In this document: positions 45,389 through 54,500 of the stretch, in pieces
Numbering within the stretch: position 1 is the first letter of the stretch
Layout: each line of letters opens with the position of its first letter
Assembly: GCF_001005825.1 (NCBI RefSeq)
Contig: NZ_LBHV01000017.1
Span: 1 to 61,768, forward strand
Reading direction: 5' to 3'
Origin: Rhizobium sp. LC145
GTDB lineage: Bacteria; Pseudomonadota; Alphaproteobacteria; Rhizobiales; Rhizobiaceae
DNA length: 61,768 bases
The notes under the pieces: generated by a model
Told to the model about the DNA's origin: nothing
The model's database searches: none
What the model saw: the letters and a program-made list of their open reading frames with translations, nothing else
Program-made: the position numbers and the translations under genes

Positions 45389-46264
45389 ATGTCCGACATG
45401 GGCACGCCTCTTCAGCAGGATTTGATGCGTCGCATCGTCGACGTCATTCACGAGGATGGCCTCAAGCCGGGAGCCAGGCTTCGCCAGAGCCAGCTTGCCG
45501 ACCGATTGCGCGTCTCCCGAACGCCGGTGCGGATCGCATTGGAGCGTTTGGAGGAAGAGGGCTTCGTTCAGCACGAGCCCAATCGGGGGATGATGCTTGC
45601 GGCCATTCCTCCTCGTATCGAGGCAGTGGAAGCGCCGCCAGCGGGCGAGGAGCTGCTGATCGCGATCGCCAAGCTGCGGCGGGAAGGCAAGCTGGCGGAG
45701 CAATTTGCCGAACTCGAGCTGATGCGCCTGACGGGGCGCGAGCGCACACCCGTTCGCCAGGCGCTGATCAAGCTCGAAGGGCTCGGCGTCATACAGCGCA
45801 GGAAGGGCTATGGCTGGCAGTTTTTCGATCCGGTGCGCGACATGCGCGCCAGGGAAGAGAGCTATAATTTTCGTCTGCTGATCGAGTGCGCGGCGATCCT
45901 GTCGCCCGAGTTTTCGCTTTCCACAGATTGGGTGAACTCGATGAGGAAACGGCACGAAGCCATGCTCGCGAACCCATGGACGGAGACCTCGAGCGTTACG
46001 CTGTTCGAGATGAATGCGGAATTTCACCTGGGGATCAGCGCGGCTTCAAAAAATCGCTATATCGAAGAGGCGATGCACCGCCAGAACCAGCTCCGGCGTC
46101 TGTCGAACTATAATTGGCAGCATGGGTCCGACCGGGTGGCTGTCACTTGCAGGGAGCATCTGGAAATCCTCGATCGGCTGGAATGTGGCGACAACGAGGT
46201 CGCAGCCGCCCTGATGCGAAAGCATCTGACGGGCGCGAGGGAGACGGTGAAAGTTGCATTTTGA
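45389..46264 (+). CDS. GntR-family regulator with two winged-helix domains
   Basis: A 291-residue protein. The first wHTH (about residues 10-65) contains LRQSQLADRLRVSRTPVRIALERLEEEG. A second DNA-binding-like segment (about 85-145) repeats the pattern TGRERTPVRQALIKLEGLGV. The C-terminal half (150-291) resembles an FCD ligand domain. Most GntR/FCD regulators have only one wHTH, so this is a distinct layout. It is divergent from the acyltransferase-peptide cluster and very probably controls it. Confidence 0.85.
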   Translation: MSDMGTPLQQDLMRRIVDVIHEDGLKPGARLRQSQLADRLRVSRTPVRIALERLEEEGFVQHEPNRGMMLAAIPPRIEAVEAPPAGEELLIAIAKLRREGKLAEQFAELELMRLTGRERTPVRQALIKLEGLGVIQRRKGYGWQFFDPVRDMRAREESYNFRLLIECAAILSPEFSLSTDWVNSMRKRHEAMLANPWTETSSVTLFEMNAEFHLGISAASKNRYIEEAMHRQNQLRRLSNYNWQHGSDRVAVTCREHLEILDRLECGDNEVAAALMRKHLTGARETVKVAF

Positions 46265-46276
46265 ATTTTGTAAAAT
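46265..46276. promoter_or_regulatory. Second TTTTGnAAAA-like palindrome
   Basis: ATTTTGTAAAAT is palindromic at all but the central pair and starts directly after the regulator stop codon. Its likeness to TTTTGCAAAA at 45344-45353 suggests one regulator could bind both. Chance in AT-rich DNA is the alternative. Confidence 0.25.
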
Positions 46277-46323
46277 GAAATGCTTATGATTGATCGTTAA
46301 TGATGGCGCGGAAAGCGCCACTC

Positions 46324-46458
46324 TCACAGGCCTTGCTCACCAGGCGCGATTAGGTCGGCGTGGCGCTTCGCGGCACGAGCCAGACGGGCGCCGGGCACGG
46401 GTGGCTCGATCAGCGCCTTGGCAAGGCGCACCTGATCCTCGCCGGCCAGTTGCAATAC
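46324..46458 (-). pseudogene. DUF1778/TacA-type antitoxin fragment
   Basis: The C-terminal 40-odd residues read LAGEDQVRLAKALIEPPVPG and RLARAAKRHADL, much like the end of DUF1778 (TacA) antitoxins of GNAT toxin pairs. The DNA-binding N-terminus is absent or altered, and no acetyltransferase toxin gene follows. The frame can be read up to 46590, but the extra residues do not fit the family. Confidence 0.45.
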
Positions 46459-46570
46459 GCCCGCCTCCTCGACGGCGCGGAGTGCCTCAAGGCGAGCGGC
46501 TTCTGCCTCATTTGCGGGTCTAGGTATGATTGGTCTCCTTGGCTCGATTAAATACGGCCTAATGCCGAAA

Positions 46571-46710
46571 TTATAAGAATCGAATGACATCTCCTTTCGG
46601 ATTGCCGAGGGCGGGTGAATCCTTGTCGAAGAAGACTTCCGCTTGCGTCAGTTGTTGGGCGAATGAGAAGCGCGAGCCGAGCGCAGGCGCAATGGCGGCG
46701 GCGCAAGTCA
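46571..46710 (-). pseudogene. DsbA-like thioredoxin-fold protein, N-terminal fragment
   Basis: The segment FFDKDSPALGNPKGDV matches the lead-in to the active site of DsbA-family (thioredoxin_4) exported proteins. It breaks off just before the CxxC would appear. An alanine-rich, signal-like stretch precedes it. No downstream catalytic part is present, so it is a remnant. Confidence 0.4.
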
Positions 46711-47002
46711 CACACTGTCGTGCCATAACGATGGTTACGCCGCCAAGCCCAGTCGTTGATTCCAATTGCTGATGGCGGGATCGACGGCGGCAATCCTCGT
46801 CAGCGGATGACGCGTAGCAAGGCGGGTTCGCCGCTCGATGCCGCACGAAGGGGCGCAGGTGCCACGTCCTTCCCACGCCTTTCCGCCAGGTGCAGATCAT
46901 CTATTAATCACGCATCTTGGATCAATATGTTATTTTTTTATAAAGCAAAACCCATGAATTCCTGTAGTAGACGGCGAATCGCCTTTGCCCTATCGATGGG
47001 AT
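46711..47002. other. Intergenic DNA between remnants and the nucleotidyltransferase gene
   Basis: Nearly 300 bases with no supported gene. Around 46910-46960 there is an AT-rich stretch that may carry the promoter for the NTase-HEPN gene. Confidence 0.4.
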
Positions 47003-47914
47003 ATGAAATCGAGCCTCGAACATCTGCCCGAGAAGAAGCAGCGGGAGCTTGCCCGCGTCGTCGAGATCATCCACGAGGAGTTTGCCGATACACTCGCGGG
47101 AAGCTCGGCCACGTTCAAGACGCGCGGGCGCATCCTGAAGATCATCCTGTTCGGCTCCTATGCCCGCGGCACCTTTGTCGACGAGCCGCATACGATGAAG
47201 GGCTACCGCTCCGATTACGATATCCTCGTCATCGTCAGCTCCAAGAAACTGGCCGAGCCGCAAATATGGGACAAGGCAACCGATCGGCTGCTATGGGACA
47301 AGGGTGTCTCGACGCCGGTCGGGCTGATCGTGCATGGCGCCCGCGAGGTGAACAACTTCCTGGCTGACGGGCAGTATTTCTTCGTCGACATCCTGCGCGA
47401 GGGCATCGTGCTCTACGAGCTCGACGACCGGCCGCTGGCCGAACCGAAGCGGCTTTCTCCTGCCGATGCGCTCAGGGTGGCGAAGGAGCATTTCGACAAA
47501 AAATATTCAGCGGCGGCCAGCTTTCTCGATACATCACAGTATCTGTTCAAGAAGGGTCAGCTCAATCATTCAGCATTCGAATTGCACCAGTCAATCGAGA
47601 TAGCCTACTCCTGCCTACTCCTGACCCTCACCAATTACAGCCCGCCATCGCACAATCTCAAATTTCTGCGTGGGCTTGCCGAGGATCACGACCGCCGGCT
47701 CATCGACGCCTGGCCACGCGACCAGCACCGCTTCACCGCTTGGTACAACATCCTAAACGAGGCCTATGTGAAGGCCCGCTATTCAAAGCACTTCGAGATC
47801 ACCGAGGAAGCACTCGCCTGGCTTCTCGAGCGGACGGAGCATCTTCACCGCCTTGTCGAAACGATCTGCAAGGAGCGGTTGGCGGAGTTGGAGCAGGCGA
47901 GCTCCGGTCCTTAG
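47003..47914 (+). CDS. Nucleotidyltransferase-HEPN fusion protein
   Basis: A 303-residue protein. Residues about 25-150 are a minimal nucleotidyltransferase: GSYARGTF then SDYDILVIV supplies the GS and DxD catalytic pattern, separated by a longer insert than usual. Residues about 155-300 are a HEPN helical domain (KKGQLNHSAFELHQSIEIAY). In MNT-HEPN toxin pairs the HEPN RNase motif RX4-6H is diagnostic. I see only shorter spacings here (RYSKH), so RNase activity is doubtful. ATG 47003 is preferred; a TTG at 46985 is in frame. Confidence 0.85.
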   Translation: MKSSLEHLPEKKQRELARVVEIIHEEFADTLAGSSATFKTRGRILKIILFGSYARGTFVDEPHTMKGYRSDYDILVIVSSKKLAEPQIWDKATDRLLWDKGVSTPVGLIVHGAREVNNFLADGQYFFVDILREGIVLYELDDRPLAEPKRLSPADALRVAKEHFDKKYSAAASFLDTSQYLFKKGQLNHSAFELHQSIEIAYSCLLLTLTNYSPPSHNLKFLRGLAEDHDRRLIDAWPRDQHRFTAWYNILNEAYVKARYSKHFEITEEALAWLLERTEHLHRLVETICKERLAELEQASSGP

Positions 47915-47999
47915 ACAGGATCAGGACAAGGAGATTGAACCACGGCTGGTATAAGGGGATGCAGTAGAACATGCCCGCTTATACCCCGGGGGAGAAGAC

Positions 48000-48199
48000 T
48001 CGGTCGGCGCCTTCAGCATTCAGAAACAGCACATCGCCTTCTATACTGGCCCGACCGCCCTCACTCGCTTCGAACATCGTTGAACGGCCTCAACCATGGC
48101 AAAGGCTGCGTCCGATACCGTTGGCCGGAGCAGATGGATTTCGCGGTGATCAGCGACATGCTCGACGACATCCAGGCTCGCGGTGGACTGATGTGCTGA
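48000..48199 (+). pseudogene. DUF1801 (YdhG-like) C-terminal remnant
   Basis: One frame gives AFSIQKQHIAFYTGP, then after a frameshift GLNHGKGCVRYRWPEQMDFA up to a TGA at 48197-48199. This sequence order (QKxHI..Y..., GKGC.R, a final helix) is that of the DUF1801 family. The N-terminal half is missing and at least one frameshift is present. Confidence 0.55.
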
Positions 48200-48285
48200 A
48201 GCCTGAGCTTCAGCCACGCGGCGCTGCCCGCAGCGATAACAGTCGCGCAACTCACAACTTCAGGCTCGGGCTTTTTTTGATCGTA
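48199..48285 (+). terminator. Candidate long-loop terminator or small RNA 3' end
   Basis: AAGCCTGAGC (starting near 48199) can pair with GCTCGGGCTT (about 48262-48275), which is followed by a run of T. The loop of about 55 bases contains further short pairs. This is either a bipartite terminator or the end of an unlisted small RNA. Exact ends are approximate. Confidence 0.35.
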
Positions 48286-48535
48286 TATTTTTCGCCACCG
48301 TCGGTTGGATTCCGCGTTGCAAAAACAGCACTAAATTAGCCGTTTCCTGAAAAGCATGCCGAAATATATCCAGAAACCTACGGATCCTGCAAAACACCTA
48401 CGTATCCTGAAAGACAGTTTTTTTGATTTCTGCGCTCCTCGGCTTGATTTCGGTCAAGTCCGATTCGCAGCACGGGGTGACATCAGTACGCTGTGAAAAG
48501 GCTCGATCGAAGACCTGACTTCGAGGGAGCCTTGC
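48286..48535. promoter_or_regulatory. Upstream region of the giant DUF11 gene with repeated motifs
   Basis: The 250 bases before the giant gene contain a repeated pattern. ACCTACGGATCCTG (48376-48389) and ACCTACGTATCCTG (48396-48409) are direct repeats 20 bases apart. TCC(T/A)G(A/C)AA-like cores also start at about 48345, 48369, 48385 and 48405. They could be binding sites of a regulator of the surface operon. GGGAG lies six bases before the ATG at 48536. Confidence 0.4.
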
Positions 48536-51500
48536 ATGCGGAAACCAGTTTCGCTGCGCGATGTCGCGCGTCTTGTCGAACCAGTCCGCGAGGATGCTGA
48601 AAAGCACGCCACTCGCCTTGCCGTCGATCCACGGGAGAATGCGAGGCCCCGGAAGGCAAGGTTACAGGTGTCGCGCTCCGAGCGCTTTTTCGGTCTAGCG
48701 TCGGCGACCTTGCTTGCGAACGTGGCGCTTTCCGCGACGGCGCTGGCGGCTCCAGGAACGCCTGGTGTGCCACAGGCTCCCATCAACATTTACACGGATA
48801 ATTTCCAGAATCGCCCCGGCCCAAACCCGATCGTAAAGCTGAACGCCTATACCGGCACAACTGGCCAGACCTATTCTGCCAATCCAGCATGGTTGACGAG
48901 CTGCAACGGCTGGATCGCGTCAGCTAATCAGTCGGTCACCGCTGCAGCTCCAGTGGCGGAATGTACGACCCAAAATATCTGGAATATGACGCAGCGCCTG
49001 TCGTGGGCACTCGGCCTGCACACGGGACAGAGCCAAGCTGTCGCACAGGGAAATTATGCGGTCTCGGCATTTACATCGGGCAATCCTGGCGCGGGCCTTG
49101 TGGAGTTCCAGACAGCCACGAACATTGCGTTTCCCACAAGCAACCGCTTCCTGTCATTCAGCGTCGATGTCGCCGCCGTCAATTGTAACGTGTCCGCACC
49201 ATTGCTGCAGTTCTCGTTGGTGAACGACAGTGGTGTCGCCACGGCTGCCGGATCGCAGATCAATGCTTGCACCGGGGGAACAGCACGGAACGTGCCCGCT
49301 CTCGGGGTCGCTGCCGCGGGGGCGATCAACACCGGCACATATACTTCGAACGGCGCCGTATTGATCAGTGGTTCTTCGTTCGGCGTGCGAATGGTGAACA
49401 ACAATGGCAGCGGAACCGGCAACGATCACGCCTTCGACAACGTCAGGGTCCTCGATACAACGCCACAGTTGGACAAATCATTCTCTCCGACCAGTGTTGC
49501 CGTTGGTCAGACTTCCACATTGACGTTCACGATTACGAATACAAGTGAGCTCGGCGCCAAAAATGGGTGGTCCTTCACTGATGTACTTCCAACGGGTCTG
49601 ACGGTTGCACCGGGCACTGTAAGCACGACGTGCCCGTCGGGTGTGATTGAAGCACCGGCAGGCGGGGGAGCGATCAGCGTTTCGGGGAATCTAACTGCTG
49701 GCTTGGCTTCTTGTACCGCAACCGTGCCCGTATCGGCGGCTACTGGGGGGGCTTATACCAACGGTGCATCAAACATATCGTCCTCCGTCGGAATAAGCCC
49801 GCCGGGCAACGCGACCCTGACTGTCGATACGCAGCCGAGCTTCGGTGCCTGCACCTCGAGCATGTACCTGACGCAGAATAGCCCTACGGGGCTTTACCGT
49901 CTGGACGCGTCGTCGAACCCATTCGCTGTCCAGTCGATCGGAGCAGCCACCACGGATTACAACGCCACGGCTTACAATCCGGGCGACAACTATCTCTACG
50001 CAATTGTCGTTGGGACGAACAGGCTGCTGCGTATTGGTAGCGACGGCAGCACTGCAGATCTCGGGGCTGTGGCAAACTTGCCGACCGGAGTCACCTATAA
50101 TGCCGGTGAGATTGGGGCTGACGGCACCTTTTATGCCTACAGCAGCTCGAGCAACACCAACACGCTATATCGCATTGATGTTGATACCCGGACAGCGGCT
50201 CCACTTTCCTTGACGGCCGCTCCCGGAGGCTTTGACCTGGCCTGGCATAATGGGCTTCTCTACACGCAGGACGCCGTCAGCGGTCAATTCTACTCGATCA
50301 ATCCTGGTTCGGGCAGTGTCACGGCGATCGGTGCACCACAGGCAACGCGCGTCTTCGGCGCGATGTTCGGCGCCTCTAATGGCGTCTTCGGGGGCAACAA
50401 TAGCGGCGGTTTCTACAGGTTTGATGTCTCAAGTGGCGCTGTCACACTGATCTCTGATTTGCCTGGTTCGGGTAGCAATGATGGTGCCAAGTGCGCGATC
50501 TCCCCGATGGAGTTCGGTGCCGATCTGTCGATCACCAAGGATGACGGCGCCACCACGTATACGCCGGGGCTTGATGCGTCCTACACTATCGTAGTCACCA
50601 ATGATGGCCCGTTCGGCGTTCAAGGTGCGCGGATCAGCGATCCGCTGCCGTCCGGCATCACCACCGCGAGCTGGACCTGCGGCAACGCGACGGGCGGCGC
50701 CCAATGCGGTGTGGCGAGTGGCACGGGGGCGATCGACACGACCGCCGACCTGCCGGCGGGCAGCTCCGTCACCTATACGCTCAGCATGGGCATCCCGACC
50801 GAGCAGACGGGAAGCCTGACGAACACGGCGACCGTCACTCCACCTGATGGAACAAGCGACCCGGACACCAGCAACAACACGGCAAGCGACACCAATACTG
50901 CGGCGCCGCCACCGACCTCCGGAGTTTGTTCGCCGGTTCGCGTCCTCGGCAACACCACCTTCAACGGTACGCCGCTACCCGTTTCCGGGTCGGTGCAGAA
51001 GTCAGGTGCGCCGAATGGTTGGAACGCCACCTCTCCATGGAGCACGCTCGGCGGCAACTACACCTTCCGCTGGACGTTCTCACAGCCGGTACCGGCCAAC
51101 TGGATCCAGTTCATCGTCAGCGATGTCGGTGCCACCAGCTATCAGAGCACGCCGGCCAGGTTCACCATCAGCCTTGGCGCGGGGAGCACGGCAAACCTGT
51201 CCGACTTCTCCTTCGTTCCCGGCTGGCACCCCACCTTCACCAACCTGAACTACAGCGGCGGCGTGCTGAGCTACAATCCTTCGGGGGACGTCAAGCAGGC
51301 TGGCGCGCTGCAAGGCAATTCGGCCGACACCGTCACCTCCATCACCATCACCACCAGCAACGTCGATAACGCCGACTATATCGTCAACCTGCTCTACGTC
51401 CGTCCTGCCTGCTTGACCTTGCAGAAGGTGAGCGAGGAAGGAACGGGCAGCTTCAACTTCAACATGAGCAATGTGATGCAGGCGAACGGCACGGCCGTGC

Positions 51501-54500
51501 CCTCGACCGCGTTGACCACGACGACGGCCGGCACGGCGGTTTCCTCGCCTGCCTACAATTCCATTCCGGGTACCGAGCTTGTCCTGAGCGAGGTGGTTCC
51601 GGCCGGCTGGAACGCCAGCGGGGCGGTGTGCACCGACCAGAATGCGGGCAATACCGGCAATCCGACGGTGATCGGCAGCTTTGCCACGCCCACGCTCACG
51701 ATACCGGCCGCCAATGTGCGACCTCAATCGGCTATTCAATGCCTGTTCACCAATGAGATCGCCAATCCGGCGCTGACCACCGACAAGACCGGCACACTGA
51801 ACGATCTGGACGGTGACGGGCTGATCGATGTCGGAGAGACGATCACTTATTCCTTCCTGGTGACGAATACGGGTGGGGTGACGCTGACCGACGTCACGCC
51901 GAACGACCCGCTGCTGACCAATGCCGGGATCTCGGTGACGCCCGGCCCGCAGACGCTGGCGCCCGGTGGTACCGCCACCTTCACGGCGACCTATACGCCG
52001 ACGCAGGCTGAAATCGATGCCGGCCGGGTGGAGAACACCGCGACCTCCACCGGCACGCCGCCGTCGGGCCCGCCGATCGAAAGCCCACCCGATACGGTCA
52101 CTGTGCCCCCGGATCAGGGAACCGGGCTCAGGACCGAGAAGACCGGTGTCCTGAACGATCTTGACGGCGACGACCTTCTCGATGCGGGCGAGACGATCAC
52201 CTATTCCTTCGTGGTCACCAATACCGGTGCGGTGACGCTGACTGATGTCACGCCGAACGACCCGCTGCTGACCAATGCCGGGATCTCGGTGACGCCCGGA
52301 CCGCAGACGCTGGCGCCTGGCGGCAGCGCGACGTTCACGGCGACCTATACCCCGACGCAAGCTGAGATCGATGCGGGCGAGGTCGTGAACACCGCGACTT
52401 CCACCGGCACGCCGCCATCGGGCCCGCCGATCGAGAGCCCGCCGGACACGGTCAACGTGCCGCCTGACCAGACGCCCGGTCTGAGGACCGACAAGACCGG
52501 CAGGCTCAACGATCTCGACGGTGACGGGCTTATCGATATCGGCGAGACGATCACCTATTCATTCGTGGTGGCCAATACGGGCGGGGTGACGCTGACGGAT
52601 GTCAGCCCCAATGACCCGCTGCTTGCGAATGCCGGGATCTCGGTGACGCCGGGACCGCAGACGCTGGCGCCCGGTGGTACAGCGACGTTCACCGCGACCT
52701 ATACGCCGACGCAGGCTGAGATCGATGCCGGCCGGGTGGAGAACACCGCGACCTCCACCGGCACGCCGCCCTCCGGTCCACCGATCGAGAGCCCTCCGGA
52801 CACCGTCGTAATACCGCCCGATCAGGCGCCGGGGCTTAGGACCGACAAGACCGGTGTGCTGAACGATCTTGATGGCGATGGTCTTCTCGATGCGGGCGAG
52901 ACGATCACCTACACCTTCGTGGTGGCCAACACCGGCGGCGTGACGATGACTGATGTCACGCCGAACGATCCGCTGCTTTCCAATGCCGGGATCTCGGTGA
53001 CCCCCGGACCGCAGACGTTGGCGCCGCGGGGCAGCGCGACGTTTACGGCGACCTATGCGCCGACCCAGGCCGAAATTGACGCGGGCCGCGTGGAAAACAC
53101 CGCGACCTCCACCGGCACGCCGCCGTCGGGGCCGCCGATCGAAAGCCCGCCGGATACTGTCATCGTGCCGCCGGACCAGGCAACGGGTCTCAGGACCGAC
53201 AAGACCGGCACGCTCAATGACCTCGACGGTGACGGGCTCATCGATGCCGGCGAGACGATCACCTACACGTTCGTGGTCACCAATACTGGCGCGGTGACGC
53301 TTACTGATGTCACGCCGAACGATCCGCTGCTGACCAATGCCGGGATCTCGGTCACGCCAGGTCCCCAAACGCTCGCCCCAGGTGCAAACGCCACCTTCAC
53401 GGCAACCTACACGCCGACCCAGGCTGAGATTGATGCGGGTCGCGTGGAGAACACCGCGACCTCCACCGGCACGCCGCCGTCGGGCCCGCCGATCGAAAGC
53501 CCGCCGGATACGGTCGTGGTGCCGCCGGACCAGACGCCTGGACTTACAACCGATAAGACGGGCAGGCTCAACGACAGTGATGGCGACGGGCTCCTCGATC
53601 CCGGCGAGACGATCACCTACTCGTTCCTGGTCAGGAACACCGGTGCGGTGACGCTGACCAATGTCACCCCCAACGACTCGCTGCTGACCAATGCCGGGAT
53701 CTCGGTGACGCCGGGCCCGCAGACGCTGGCACCAGGCGGGAGCGTCACCTTCACGGCGACCTATACGCCGACCCAGGCTGAGATCGATGCAGGCCGGGTG
53801 GAGAACACCGCGACCTCCACCGGTACGCCGCCGTCCGGCCCGCCGATCGAAAGCCCGCCGGATACGGTGGTGGTGCCGCCGGATCAGGTGCCAGGGCTCA
53901 GGACCGACAAGACCGGCACGCTCAACGACCTCGATGGCGACGGGCTGCTCGATGCGGGCGAGACCATCACCTATTCCTTCGTGGTGACCAATACCGGTGC
54001 GGTGACGTTGACCAATGTCACCCCCAACGACCCGTTGCTGCAGGAGGCAGGCATCTCGGTTACGCCCGGTCCGCAGACCTTGGCGCCCGGTGCAAACGCC
54101 ACCTTCACGGCAACCTATACGCCGACGCAGGCTGAGGTCGATACCGGCCGGGTGGTCAACACCGCGACCTCCACCGGCACACCGCCATCGGGACCGCCGA
54201 CGGAAAGCCCGCCGGATACGGTCGTGGTGCCGCCGGATCAGACGTCCGGTCTCACGACCGACAAGACTGGCGTGCTGAACGACCTCGATGGTGACGGGTT
54301 GCTCGATGCGGGCGAGACGATCAGCTACACATTCGTCGTGCGCAACACCGGCGCGGTGACGCTGACCAATGTCACGCCGAACGATCCGCTGCTGACCAAT
54401 GCCGGCATCTCGGTGACGCCAGGTCCGCAGACACTGGCGCCCGGCGGTACGGCGACGTTCACGGCGACCTATATGCCGACCCAGGCTGAGATCGATGCGG

